This document shows, piece after piece, positions 8,301 through 16,517 of a stretch of DNA of 64,000 nucleotides. This DNA is from Psychrobacter immobilis. GTDB taxonomy: Bacteria > Pseudomonadota > Gammaproteobacteria > Pseudomonadales > Moraxellaceae. The stretch covers positions 124,001-188,000 of the forward strand of contig NZ_CAJGZJ010000005.1 of NCBI RefSeq assembly GCF_904846225.1, read 5' to 3'. The position numbers and the translations under genes are program-made. The notes beneath the pieces were generated by a model, which made no database searches, was not told the DNA's origin, and saw nothing but the letters and a program-made list of their open reading frames with translations. Each line of letters starts with the position of its first letter. Positions within the stretch are counted from its first letter, which is position 1.

Positions 8301-11300
8301 TATCTACTTTAGGTTTTGGCCTAAAAGCTGCCGATGGTCATACAGTACAAAAACCACTTGGACAAGCAGTTGAAGTGGTCGGCTCTAACAATAATATCGA
8401 CACACGAGTAAAAAACGGCAAAATTGAAGTTGAACTCAGCGACAATCTCGACCTTGGCAATAACGGTAGCGTCAGCACAGGCAACTTTGTAAATGGTACT
8501 AACGTCAATCGCTTGGGCATTGTCACAGGTGGTCTACTCACAGGCGGCGTTACCACCGTCAGTGGATCGGGTGTCACCGCAGCAGGTCTCAATCCGTTTA
8601 ACCCTACCAGCGCAACGCTAACCAGTGATGGCCTAACCATTCTAAATGGACCAAGCATAACTAAATCCGGCGGTATCAATGCTGGTAATAAAAAGATCAC
8701 AAACGTCAAAGCGGGTACAACCACTCTTGACGCGGTGAACTTTGGTCAACTAGCAGTCGTATCAAACGTGGCAGATAGCGCCATGCAGACTGTCATCACT
8801 CAAATCGATGGCACCGAAGTTAAGACCCTTAATAAGGCAGATAATACGGCCAATTTCCTCAAAGGTAACAATATCGTTCTCACTGCTGAGGACGGCGGCA
8901 TCAAAGTCGCAACCGCAGAGGACGTGATGTTCATCAGTGTCACTACAGGCGATACCTTTTTGAACAATGACGGCGTCAGCTTCCTTGGAGGCAGTAGTGT
9001 CAGACTGAGTCAAAGTGGTCTGAACAATGGTGGCAATCGAATCACTGAGGTGGGGAATGCGACTGAATTAGATGACGCCGTTAACCTCAGTCAGCTAAAC
9101 GGTGTCACAGAAACAGCCAATAAAGGCTGGGATATCAGTGCCCAAGGTAACAGTGCCACCGCAAGCAATGTAGGACCTGGTGAATCGGTTGATTTCAATA
9201 GTAAAAACAGTAACATCATCGTCTCTAAAGACACCACCAGCAATGACGTCTCATTTAAACTCAACGACAATCTCGACCTCGGCCATAACGGTAGTGTCAA
9301 AATGGGTTCAGGTTCTCCTTTCGGTCTTGGTAACATCTCTACGCTTGATCGTTCTGGTTTCACAACAGGTAATGTACTACTTAATACCACCGTTAATGGC
9401 TTAGGTGTTAGAACAGGTAATGGCGTGATCAACACGACCGTTAGCAGTTTGGGTGTGGCTGTATCAAACCCATTCTCTACTACCACTCTATCTAGTACCG
9501 GCCTTAACATTATCGGTGGTCCAAGCGTGACGACTGCGGGTATCAATGCGGGTAATAAAAAGATTATTAACGTTGATGATGGTGTATTAGCAAAAGATGC
9601 CGTCAATGTTAGCCAGCTTACTAGTGCTTCTGCCACTGCTAAAACAGAGGTTGCCGCAGGTACTAACATTGCTGGTGTTGTGAAGTCTACGGGTGGTAAC
9701 GGTCAAGATATATATACTATTAATGCTAATGGTTCTAAGACCTCAGTAGGTTCTCCTGCATTAGAAGTAAGCTCTAACACCGATACCAATAACTTGACCG
9801 ACTACACCGTTGACCTAAGTGAAACTAGCAAAGCAAGTTTGATTAAAGCAGATAGTGCCATGCAGAGTGTCATCACTCAAATCGATGGCACCGAAGTTAA
9901 GACCCTTAATAAAACGAATAATACAGCCAATTTCCTCACAGGCGACAACATCGTTCTCACCGCTGAGGAGGGTGGCATTAAAGTCGCAACCGCAGATGAT
10001 GTGTCCTTCACCAGCGTCACCACAGGCGATACCTTGCTCAACAATGATGGTGTCAGCTTCCTTGGTGGTAGCAGTGTCAGATTGAGCCAAAGTGGTCTTA
10101 ATAACGGCGGCAATCGAATCACCAACGTCGCAGATGGTAATGCCGATACGGATGCCGTCAATGTCAGGCAGTTGAATGCAACCAACAGCACAGTCGATTT
10201 GGGACTGGACTTTACAGGAGATGATACCGCCGTCGTTGTCAATCGCAAGTTAGGTCAAACCTTAACGATTCAAGGAGGCGCGACAGATTTAACTGAGAAC
10301 AATATCGGTGTCGTTGCCGATGAAGAGGGCAATCTAAACGTTAGACTGGCTGAAGATATCGTGCTTGGTAGAAATGGTAGTGTAAGAATGGAAAACACAG
10401 TGCTAAACAATGCAGGCATTACTATTACCGATGGCCCTAATCAGACTATTACCTTAAGCAACGAGGGACTTGATAATGGGAACAATAGGATCATCAAAGT
10501 TGCTGAAGGGATTGCGCCAAGTGACGCTGTCAACTTTGCACAGCTCACAACGACCAATAATGAAATTGCCAAAGGTATCAAAATTGGTGATGGCAACAGT
10601 GACAATGATCAGCAATTTGTGTTAGGCGATACGATCAATATCACTGGTGACAGTAATCTTACCACGGTTGCTTCTACCACTGGTGTCCAAGTGAAGCTCA
10701 ACAATCAGTTGAATTTGGGAGATGATGGTAGTATGCAAATAGGCAATAGCATCATGAACAACACGGGTTTTACCTTTGTTGATAATGGCGTAGATAGAAC
10801 GGTCAGACTAAGCAGCACTGGTCTAGACAATGGTGGCAATCCTATCCGCAATGTTGGTAGAGGCGAGCTAAACTCCGATGCCGTCAATGTTGGGCAATTA
10901 AAAGACGTGGCTATTGCATTGGATCAAGGTTGGGGAATTACGGCTCAAGGTGATATTGCTACCATGGTAAAACAAGGTAGTACTGTTGATCTCAGCAGTA
11001 GAGACGGCAATATCAAAGTATCTAGAAAATCAGTGAATGATGCAGCTACACGTGGCGGCAATCCATCACTGCAAGCTGCAGCAATACCTACCAATGCCAA
11101 TGATATTAACTTTGATTTGAATCCTGATATTACTTTGGACAGTGTGACCACTGGTGATACGACCATTAATGATAATGGCCTGACGATTGCGGGTGGCCCA
11201 AGCATCACTAAAAATGGCATTAATGCGGCTAATAACAAGATAACCAATGTCCAAAATGGTGAAGTTACTGCAAACAGTCAAGAGGCTATCAACGGCAGTC

Positions 11301-12169
11301 AGCTTTATGCACAAGGCAGTGGTGTCAGTAATATTATCGGTGGTGCTACCGTCTATAATCCAGTAGATGGGACTTTTACCAACAGTAACATCGGTGGAAC
11401 CGGTCAGAGCAATATTGATGGCGCGATTGCTTCTATTAGACAAGGTACGGTTGCAATTAATGCAAATGTGCAAACCAATACCACCAAAATCGCAACGAAC
11501 ACCACCAATATTGCAACCAATGTAACCAATATCAAAGCCAATAAGGATCGGCTAGATTCAGGACTTAATTTTGGTGCAGATAGTGGTGCTAACATCAACA
11601 AGTCAATTGGGGATAATAGCGTTCTCAGCTTTACAGGTGGTAACAACATAACAACCAGCGCAGAGGGCAGTAGTATCAAGTTTGATCTGAACGGTAACAT
11701 CAATGTCGATAGTGTTACGACTGGCAAAACTACCATCAATAATAATGGTGTTACGATTGCCGATGGTCCTAGTATGACGGTAAGTGGTATTAATGCTGCT
11801 AGCAACAAGATTACGAATGTTGCTGATGGCGTGGCACCTCGAGATGCCGTGAACTTTGGCCAATTAGATGCAGTTAGTAGAAGGCTTGGTGACAACATGA
11901 ATCAGTTAGGATATAAGATTAATGAAGTCGAAGACGATGCAAATGCTGGTATCTCAGCTGCCATGGCAATGTCTTCACTACCGCAAGCTTATATCGCTGG
12001 TAAATCCTTAATCGGTGGCGGTATAGGAACGTATAATGGAGAGAGCGCAGTGGCTATCGGTTTCTCTAAATTATCCAATGACGGTCGTTGGGTTATGAAG
12101 CTAAATGGTACTGCAGATACCCAAGGTAATGCGGGCGCTTCGATTGGTGCAGGCTTCCACTTTGATTAA
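5384..12169 (+). CDS. Trimeric autotransporter adhesin (YadA/Hia type, type Vc secretion)
   Basis: I chose ATG 5384 (AAGGGAG 8 bases upstream) over an in-frame GTG at 5375, giving 2261 residues. Residues 1-27 (MNRIYKVIWNEALNCF...) are an extended signal peptide region. A Ser/Asn linker and a hydrophobic core follow, with likely cleavage after QANA at residue 69. Two YadA-like head segments rich in AxAxG repeats (SIAIGA, AIAIGSG) occupy about residues 200-386 and 595-776 and are duplicates of each other. The rest is a stalk of repeated neck modules (DAVNxxQL) and beta-rich modules (GLNNGGNRI, VTTGDT). The last ~90 residues form the YadA anchor: a coiled coil (LNQLGYKINEVEDDANAG) and four beta strands ending in aromatic Phe-His-Phe-Asp. 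The trimer would be displayed on the outer membrane for adhesion, biofilm or autoagglutination. Monocistronic, with its own terminator. Confidence 0.95.
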   Translation: MNRIYKVIWNEALNCFTAVGEYAKGRGKSSKSSVNSNNTTSNLSSINTFGLSAIGLGLLAAGFGMQANATGIYFTGDNPTPKVYINPYETLKVQGGETVAGDDHTKNINVTANSRDNSLTIKLDKTVDLGADGSLKTGDTLVDSSGIKITANNVVNDVKLTSHGLNNGNNKIINVDDGAITATSKEAVNGSQLNSLTNTVAANKTKYYSVNSTASGNANNDGATGPNAMAMGGNATAAGEQAIAIGSGESGQHTTASGQQSIAIGANVVSKGHSSIALGGDDLNYASKANIGGNSASTVLNSGTVNTVFKGYAGKDMVEANQFDVNTESGGAASIAIGVKSRSRGDLSTAVGVHANSTGTASSAFGMAASATQKGALAMGAGAQSSTQDGVALGSKSVANVVGGATGFVPMGALLVDKNAIIATNSVALGAVSVGTGAQGGNRQIVNVAAGTNSSDAVNVAQLTGLQNGINSTLNQGIDFGGDSGNKVNRKLGEELSIKGGETDGTKLASGNNIGVVADGADTLAIKLAKNLTGLTSVTTGDTVMNMGGISFLGGSTVSLSSTGLDNGGKQITNMASGGTTATNAANIGDISSAVAANKTQYYSVNSTGGSNDDNLGATGQNAMAMGRNASATGGQAIAIGSGASGQHTTASGQQSIAIGANVVSKGASSIAIGGDDLDAASKANIDGTSASAINGGDVNTTFKAYTGRDLVETPPYMVNTESGGAASIAMGAKALSKGALSTAIGIQSSSAGVASSAFGMGSSASLEGSVALGAGSTTATNATSESTVTVGGTTYTIAGPATRAGDQVSVGSAGAERQIKHVAGGAINSSSTDAVNGSQLHATNTAVNKNTTTIGSGLNFEGDTGDTVNRQLGQTLAIKGGATNLSDNNIGVVADGTNTLNVKLAKDLTGLDSVSTGNSLLNTNGLTIANGPKFTTAGINANNQQIQGVMSGGTTETNAANIGDLNTAITGVSTLGFGLKAADGHTVQKPLGQAVEVVGSNNNIDTRVKNGKIEVELSDNLDLGNNGSVSTGNFVNGTNVNRLGIVTGGLLTGGVTTVSGSGVTAAGLNPFNPTSATLTSDGLTILNGPSITKSGGINAGNKKITNVKAGTTTLDAVNFGQLAVVSNVADSAMQTVITQIDGTEVKTLNKADNTANFLKGNNIVLTAEDGGIKVATAEDVMFISVTTGDTFLNNDGVSFLGGSSVRLSQSGLNNGGNRITEVGNATELDDAVNLSQLNGVTETANKGWDISAQGNSATASNVGPGESVDFNSKNSNIIVSKDTTSNDVSFKLNDNLDLGHNGSVKMGSGSPFGLGNISTLDRSGFTTGNVLLNTTVNGLGVRTGNGVINTTVSSLGVAVSNPFSTTTLSSTGLNIIGGPSVTTAGINAGNKKIINVDDGVLAKDAVNVSQLTSASATAKTEVAAGTNIAGVVKSTGGNGQDIYTINANGSKTSVGSPALEVSSNTDTNNLTDYTVDLSETSKASLIKADSAMQSVITQIDGTEVKTLNKTNNTANFLTGDNIVLTAEEGGIKVATADDVSFTSVTTGDTLLNNDGVSFLGGSSVRLSQSGLNNGGNRITNVADGNADTDAVNVRQLNATNSTVDLGLDFTGDDTAVVVNRKLGQTLTIQGGATDLTENNIGVVADEEGNLNVRLAEDIVLGRNGSVRMENTVLNNAGITITDGPNQTITLSNEGLDNGNNRIIKVAEGIAPSDAVNFAQLTTTNNEIAKGIKIGDGNSDNDQQFVLGDTINITGDSNLTTVASTTGVQVKLNNQLNLGDDGSMQIGNSIMNNTGFTFVDNGVDRTVRLSSTGLDNGGNPIRNVGRGELNSDAVNVGQLKDVAIALDQGWGITAQGDIATMVKQGSTVDLSSRDGNIKVSRKSVNDAATRGGNPSLQAAAIPTNANDINFDLNPDITLDSVTTGDTTINDNGLTIAGGPSITKNGINAANNKITNVQNGEVTANSQEAINGSQLYAQGSGVSNIIGGATVYNPVDGTFTNSNIGGTGQSNIDGAIASIRQGTVAINANVQTNTTKIATNTTNIATNVTNIKANKDRLDSGLNFGADSGANINKSIGDNSVLSFTGGNNITTSAEGSSIKFDLNGNINVDSVTTGKTTINNNGVTIADGPSMTVSGINAASNKITNVADGVAPRDAVNFGQLDAVSRRLGDNMNQLGYKINEVEDDANAGISAAMAMSSLPQAYIAGKSLIGGGIGTYNGESAVAIGFSKLSNDGRWVMKLNGTADTQGNAGASIGAGFHFD
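5981..6540 (+). repeat. Adhesin head duplication, copy 1
   Basis: This segment encodes VAANKTKYYSVNS through the AxAxG head repeats to GALAMGAGA. It is closely matched by copy 2 at 7166-7710, including the shared stretches SGQHTTASGQQSIAIGANVV and NTESGGAASIA. End points are approximate. Confidence 0.75.
7166..7710 (+). repeat. Adhesin head duplication, copy 2
   Basis: Second copy of the head module, from VAANKTQYYSVNS to GSVALGAGS. It differs from copy 1 in small indels around GGDVNTTF and TPPYM, showing that the copies have drifted since duplication. Confidence 0.75.
8771..9045 (+). repeat. Adhesin stalk repeat, copy 1 (275 bp)
   Basis: A 275-base segment that recurs at the same length at 9848-10122. 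Both copies encode ADSAMQ(T/S)VITQIDGTEVK, then NNIVLTAE or DNIVLTAE, and end in GLNNGGNRIT. Differences are mostly single-base. Confidence 0.8.
9848..10122 (+). repeat. Adhesin stalk repeat, copy 2 (275 bp)
   Basis: Second copy of the stalk module at 8771-9045, in the same frame and exactly the same length. The pair is a substrate for recombination that would change stalk length by 1077 bases (359 codons) without a frameshift. Confidence 0.8.
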
Positions 12170-12211
12170 TTCAAAAAGCCAAGCCCAGTTTTAAGACTAT
12201 CAATAAAATAT

Positions 12212-12245
12212 AAAAAAGTAAGGCATTAGTTGTCTTGCTTTTTTT
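12212..12245 (+). terminator. Intrinsic terminator after the adhesin
   Basis: AAAAAAGTAAG pairs with CTTGCTTTTTT through one G-T wobble over a 12-base loop, followed by a T run. It starts 42 bases after the adhesin stop codon. Confidence 0.75.
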
Positions 12246-12290
12246 ATGGACTAAAATAATTACTCATCAAAATAATTCTGTTAGGTCTAG

Positions 12291-12435
12291 ATATAGTCGA
12301 TCCACTATAAAAAACACAGTGCTATGGGGATAAAGTTTTTATCGACTCTGTCTGCGCGGGCATAGCAAACAAGAAAAATTTATCCCAGTAGCGCGTAATA
12401 ATATTTGACCTTATTTTATTTAGGACAGACTATAT
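12291..12435. repeat. 145-bp dispersed intergenic repeat, copy A
   Basis: This copy starts ATATAGTCGATCCACTATAA and ends GGACAGACTATAT. It shares exact length and many blocks (TCTGCG, GCA, AGTAGCGCGT, ATATTTG, TTTTATT) with copies at 25258-25402 and 50088-50232. The ends form short terminal inverted repeats (ATATAGTC / GACTATAT). It has no coding capacity and is MITE-like. Confidence 0.8.
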
Positions 12436-12592
12436 GAATGGTCATATTGTCAGTTTTTTACTCAATTTATCAAGTATAAAAAAACCAAATGTACAGTAGA
12501 GTATAGGTTGCAATATCCTTCGGTTTTTATTTACTAAATAGCCAAATAAACTCATATATAGATTTGTTTTTAAGAGTATTCTAATAGTCATT

Positions 12593-13630
12593 ATGATACC
12601 AAATCTCTCTACTCGTCCTGTCACTGCTTGGGTAACCATTTTAGTCGTTGCATTGCATGGCGCTATTGCGTGGGCGATGGTATCTATCGAGAGTCCAACA
12701 CCCGTTTTGCCCGAAAATAAACCTAAGGTCATTCATTTAGAGTTGGTCTCATTAGCATCAACGCCTGAAAAAACATCACCTGCGACAAAAAATATCCCTA
12801 CTGAGCCGCAAACCAAACCTTTGGTCGAAAATCCTTCACCGTCCAGCACAAAATCAACTGATTCAGCAGAAGAAGCCGAAACCACTGAGGTATTACCGGT
12901 ATCAAAAGTGGTTGAACGTCTCAAAACCAAAACAGAACAGACACGAAAAACCCCGAAAAAAAGTAAGAAGCCGATTAAAAAAGACTCGAAGTTGAAGGAT
13001 AAGCCTGAAAGCACTTCATCGGAGCAAACTCTGACAATCGTAGAATCAAGAAGAATAGCTAATAAATCTGACAAAGAAGAAGAGACAGAAGATGATCTGT
13101 CCGCCATGATTCGTGCTGTGACAGCGCAGTACAACCGCGAGCAAGCGATACAGCAAAATGCCGTAAAAAATCAAGCCAATAAAAAGCTAATGGAGCAAGA
13201 ACAGTGGCGGATACAAGCCGCTAATGAAGCGATTAGCAAGATGCTGGCATTAGCCGCAGAGCAAGCCGAAAACCAAAACAATGATAAAATCGATTCAGAG
13301 GACAACGTTGATAAAAAGGACGAAGATACCGCTTTCTTGGCAAATGACGGTAGCTGGATGGCTGAGCATGAACCCATCACTAGTTTCCCAGCGCTTTTCT
13401 GGCGCAGTATTAACACGCGTTTGGGTGACGTATTCATTGTCGTATTAGAGCTGCATGTCAACAAAGAAGGATATGTGACCGAGGTACAATTACTTGAATC
13501 GTCAACCAGTCCCATTATCGATGCAATAGCAACCACTCAAGTAAGGGGCGGACAACTCAATCCGTTTATACAAAACGGCGTCGCAGTAGATGCCATTGTA
13601 CCGATGTCGCTGGTTTATGAAAGACCTTAA
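12593..13630 (+). CDS. TonB-like energy transducer
   Basis: A 345-residue protein with the TonB layout. A short cytoplasmic N-terminus is followed by one membrane anchor (about residues 9-29, AWVTILVVALHGAIAWAMV). A long periplasmic spacer rich in Pro, Lys, Glu and Ser (30-200) contains a Lys-rich run (KKSKKPIKKDSKLKDK). A predicted helical segment follows at about 160-225. The C-terminal TonB domain (about 265-345) contains VVLELHVNKEGYVTEVQLL and ends in IVPMSLVYERP. TonB couples the inner-membrane proton gradient to outer-membrane receptors for siderophores. No exbB/exbD is adjacent, so it must use partners encoded elsewhere. ATG 12593 lacks a clear ribosome site. Which receptor it serves is unknown; the siderophore locus 38 kb downstream is one candidate. 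Confidence 0.82.
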   Translation: MIPNLSTRPVTAWVTILVVALHGAIAWAMVSIESPTPVLPENKPKVIHLELVSLASTPEKTSPATKNIPTEPQTKPLVENPSPSSTKSTDSAEEAETTEVLPVSKVVERLKTKTEQTRKTPKKSKKPIKKDSKLKDKPESTSSEQTLTIVESRRIANKSDKEEETEDDLSAMIRAVTAQYNREQAIQQNAVKNQANKKLMEQEQWRIQAANEAISKMLALAAEQAENQNNDKIDSEDNVDKKDEDTAFLANDGSWMAEHEPITSFPALFWRSINTRLGDVFIVVLELHVNKEGYVTEVQLLESSTSPIIDAIATTQVRGGQLNPFIQNGVAVDAIVPMSLVYERP

Positions 13631-13657
13631 CGTTAGATATCTTTAATGTGACCAAAC

Positions 13658-13697
13658 AAAAAGGTGGTGATAGCTGAAAAGCCGTCACCACCTTTTT
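13658..13697. terminator. Bidirectional intrinsic terminator
   Basis: Perfect 13-base arms (AAAAAGGTGGTGA and its complement) enclose a 14-base loop, with T tracts on both strands. It lies between tonB and the convergent HupE/UreJ operon. Confidence 0.88.
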
Positions 13698-13766
13698 ATA
13701 GCCCTTTCAATATAAAAAAGATACGGTAGAAGTGAATCGACCATATTTATAGCCAGTTCAATTAAA
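13697..13766. repeat. Probable degraded copies of the TATAGTC-ended repeats
   Basis: Two adjacent starts resemble the end of the 108-bp repeat: TATAGCCCTTTCAATATAA at 13697 (followed by GATACGGTAGAAG, compare GATACAAGGAAG) and TATAGCCAGTTCAATTAAAT at about 13748. Both are truncated, so these are remnants at best. Confidence 0.35.
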
Positions 13767-13767
13767 T

Positions 13768-14913
13768 TCAGAAAGCTCGTTCAAAAAACCACCATAGTGC
13801 CACTAAAACGCTAATCAGCGATCCTAAATAAAATATGATGTATTTATAAAATTTCGTATGGCGTAATAATAATGCAATCGGGAATACCACAGCGATAAAT
13901 ACCAATTGTCCCAATTCAATGCCGACATTGAAACTCAATAATGCTAATACGCGCGCGCTGGTGTCGAGCGGTAAATCGACCAGCACATTTGCAAAGCCAA
14001 AACCGTGAATGAGTCCAAAAAAGAAGGCCAGATAAATCGCTCGTACTCGTAGCATGGGCATTAAGTTATTGAGCGCGGCAAAGGCGATAGACAGCGCAAT
14101 GACAGATTCAATAAAGCGGGCAGGTATACTGACGATTTGTAGTGCGGCCAAGCTTAGCGTAATTGAATGGGCGAGCGTGAACGATGTCGCAATCCAAAAA
14201 ACTTCGAGCAGTGCCGCTTTCGGTTTGGAGACGGCAACCAGTTGTTTTTGTTTGCGCATGTATACCGCAGGAATGAGCAATACAAACAAGAACAGTAAAT
14301 GATCCCAACCAATCAACAAATGGTGTATACCGCTTTTGAGAAAGTTTGTCGCTGTAGCTAGCAAGCCAGAGGGCGCTTCTGAACCCAACGTATTTTTACC
14401 AACAGCCAGTACTTGTAGCGGTGTGCCTTCATCGGCTTGCGTTAGAATTAAGCGGTGGTTGGCATCAATACCTGCCAATATCTGATAATCAAGACTGTCG
14501 ATTGGTTGCTCGCAGCTTAACTTAAAAGCGGTATGTAAATAATTAAAGCCGCCGCGTGTGTTGATTGCCAGCGGCTCAAAATTCGCTATTTGGCAAGTTT
14601 GTGCCGCATTGTCTAATTTTACCTTAGAGGTTACCAGTTGCTCTATCAGAGGCGTTTGTGATTTTACTTCCGCCCAGCTGACCTGCTGATCTCGGTTTGG
14701 GTCTATATCTATCAGCAATGCCAAGTCACGAAGGGATAACTCGTATTCAGCGTTGTAGCTAATATCTGCTGCACCTTCGGAGTTATCTTTAGTTAGGTTT
14801 AAGTAAGCAGTACTGGCTTCATGCGCTTGTACTAAGGTGCAAGTCAGCAGTAATAATACTAGCGTCAAGTAACGATAAGTATGACGGGAAATAACTCTAA
14901 TAAGCGCGCTCAT
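13768..14913 (-). CDS. HupE/UreJ-family membrane protein with periplasmic EF-hand-like N-terminal domain
   Basis: A 381-residue protein. An N-terminal signal (about 14-30) ends in LVQA; cleavage there would expose HEAS, a mature N-terminal histidine. The periplasmic domain (31-185) contains a textbook EF-hand loop at residues 71-82 (DPNRDQQVSWAE: Asp1, Asn3, Asp5, Glu12). The C-terminal half (about 190-380) is the HupE/UreJ_2 membrane domain with about seven segments and conserved His/Asp motifs (HHLLIGWDHLLFLF, LAHSITLSLA, GLIHGFGFA). Family members are linked to nickel/cobalt or other metal handling, but substrate and direction are mostly unproven. It is the last gene of a four-gene minus-strand operon and overlaps the TPR gene by four bases (ATGA). 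Specific function unknown. Confidence 0.82.
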   Translation of the reverse strand: MSALIRVISRHTYRYLTLVLLLLTCTLVQAHEASTAYLNLTKDNSEGAADISYNAEYELSLRDLALLIDIDPNRDQQVSWAEVKSQTPLIEQLVTSKVKLDNAAQTCQIANFEPLAINTRGGFNYLHTAFKLSCEQPIDSLDYQILAGIDANHRLILTQADEGTPLQVLAVGKNTLGSEAPSGLLATATNFLKSGIHHLLIGWDHLLFLFVLLIPAVYMRKQKQLVAVSKPKAALLEVFWIATSFTLAHSITLSLAALQIVSIPARFIESVIALSIAFAALNNLMPMLRVRAIYLAFFFGLIHGFGFANVLVDLPLDTSARVLALLSFNVGIELGQLVFIAVVFPIALLLRHTKFYKYIIFYLGSLISVLVALWWFFERAF

Positions 14914-16139
14914 AAAGCCTTATCCTTGTTTTGAACTTGCGTACCTGAAGGCCCAGTTGTGCTACTGGCGGTCTGCGCATCTTGGCAGTTTAGACAGTCA
15001 CTGATTTTGCCCAAGCGTAGATCACGCTCCAATGCTGGATACTCAAACTTAGTGTCTGTTATAAATTGACGTACAATTTCGATATCTTTTTGGCTATTGG
15101 CTTTGAGAGCTGCTGTCGCATAGAGCACTATGTCAGCGGTTTCGCGCTGTTGCTGCCAATTTTCTTGAGCCAATTTCAGGGCTGAGTCAATCTGATTAGC
15201 AAGTAACGCATAAGTGGCCTGTTCGCGCATATGGGCGTTTTCTTTGCGTATCTGCCACACCTCAATACGCTCCTTCATCAAGGCCAAGTTTTGATTGGCT
15301 TTGGGATCATCCAGTTTCATTTGAGCGGTAATAAGACGGAGCAGTAGTGCGTCTTTATCCGTGTGATCTTGGAGCAGGTCACGGACTTTTTCATATTGAC
15401 CGATACTCAATAACCAATCCGCACGCGCCATGAGTGCAGGCACCGTCTGATCGTCCATTAGAGTAAAGACTTGATCGGCAAGGGTAGCGTCTTGGCTACG
15501 CAGTGCTGCATCTGCTTGAATCAGATAAATCCAGCGTGCTGTCGAGGTATCTAGCCCAGGAGCAATGGCTGCCAGCCCGCTGAGTGTTTGTTTTACGGGT
15601 GCAAGTTTGCCAGTCATGCTCTGTATTTGAGCTTCGCAAGCCAAGACATACACGCGCAATGCAGGATCTTCGAGCTTTTTACAATAGCTCATGGCGTCTG
15701 AAAATTGTCCTTGAGTGACTAACAAGGAGGAAAGGGTCAATAGCGCATCTGGATTGGCTGCATCTTGGCTTAGTATTTTTTTTAATAACTCTTTTGCTTC
15801 AGAGAATTTGTGATAGGATTGAAGCGCTCGTGCTTGTAGCATCAGGGTTTCTATACTCTGATCAGTTGTTTGATCCAACTGCGCGCGCGCTTGTCCTAAC
15901 GCACGGGGGTCACCTTGCAAATAAGCACGCTCTAATAATTGACTGGTTTCTTCTAGAGTGATTTTGCCTGTGTCGGACACAAAATCAGCTGAGGTTAGAT
16001 AGCGCGGTGGTGGAGAATCGTTGGGCAGGGTTTCAAGAATTTGTTGATCGTCTGTCGGAATGAAAGAGGCCGCATGAACAAGCTGGCTGCTGATGAGTAA
16101 CAGTAACAAGAATTCGATGGGGAACTTAATCCAGTGCAT
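14910..16139 (-). CDS. Periplasmic tetratricopeptide-repeat protein
   Basis: I start at ATG 16139 (GTGAG 7 bases upstream); a GTG at 16151 would add four residues. About 409 residues begin with a signal peptide (FPIEFLLLLLISSQLVHA). The rest is almost wholly helical with TPR-like repeats: paired helices with the AxxxLxxA pattern, for example ALGQARAQLD, AKELLKKILSQDAANPDALLTLSSLL and ADWLLSIGQYEKVRDLLQ. The C-terminal tail contains DCLNCQ, a CxxC pair that could bind metal or form a disulfide. TPR proteins scaffold protein-protein contacts. Here it probably links the secreted DUF4331 protein to the HupE-like membrane protein encoded on either side; that is inference from operon order only. 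Confidence 0.78.
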   Translation of the reverse strand: MHWIKFPIEFLLLLLISSQLVHAASFIPTDDQQILETLPNDSPPPRYLTSADFVSDTGKITLEETSQLLERAYLQGDPRALGQARAQLDQTTDQSIETLMLQARALQSYHKFSEAKELLKKILSQDAANPDALLTLSSLLVTQGQFSDAMSYCKKLEDPALRVYVLACEAQIQSMTGKLAPVKQTLSGLAAIAPGLDTSTARWIYLIQADAALRSQDATLADQVFTLMDDQTVPALMARADWLLSIGQYEKVRDLLQDHTDKDALLLRLITAQMKLDDPKANQNLALMKERIEVWQIRKENAHMREQATYALLANQIDSALKLAQENWQQQRETADIVLYATAALKANSQKDIEIVRQFITDTKFEYPALERDLRLGKISDCLNCQDAQTASSTTGPSGTQVQNKDKAL

Positions 16140-16214
16140 AAGATATCTCACTCATAATATAAAGAAGCACCCAATCAGTGAACTGACTAGGTGCTGGATT
16201 TATCTCACGTCATA

Positions 16215-16490
16215 CTAGAGTGAGGCATTGGCATTTGCTACTACAACTGGCTCTGCCAGATTTGCTTCAGGAAGTATAATCCGATCGATATCTTGAGGCT
16301 CATCGGTGTTGACATTGTTGCTAGCGTCAATCACATCAGAGGTTCTGCTAGCGGCCAACTTGGCTTTTGCTTGGTCAAATGCAACATCATCATTGACTGG
16401 ATTTGATGAGGCGGAATTATCATTGTCATTGAAACAACCAGAAAGTGCAGCTGATCCAGTGATCAATACGGCTAACATTATATAGCGCAT
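16215..16490 (-). CDS. Small lipoprotein of unknown function
   Basis: A 91-residue protein with a lipoprotein signal (MRYIMLAVLITGSAALSGC; lipobox LSGC, lipidated Cys19) and an Asn/Asp/Ser-rich mature part without recognisable domains. ATG 16490 has a strong AAGGAG. It sits between the DUF4331 and TPR genes in the same direction, with 27- and 75-base gaps, so it belongs to that operon. I recognise no family. The tail (LAEPVVVANANASL) looks unstructured. Confidence 0.75.
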   Translation of the reverse strand: MRYIMLAVLITGSAALSGCFNDNDNSASSNPVNDDVAFDQAKAKLAASRTSDVIDASNNVNTDEPQDIDRIILPEANLAEPVVVANANASL

Positions 16491-16517
16491 AGTATTTCTC
16501 CTTGGGTGAAATTCAGC

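Noticed and set aside
5692-11898. Many long open frames on the minus strand and in other frames across the adhesin
   Set aside because: They follow from the repetitive Asn/Gly/Thr/Ser codon use of the adhesin; they lack ribosome sites and recognisable domains and overlap a convincing 2261-codon gene.
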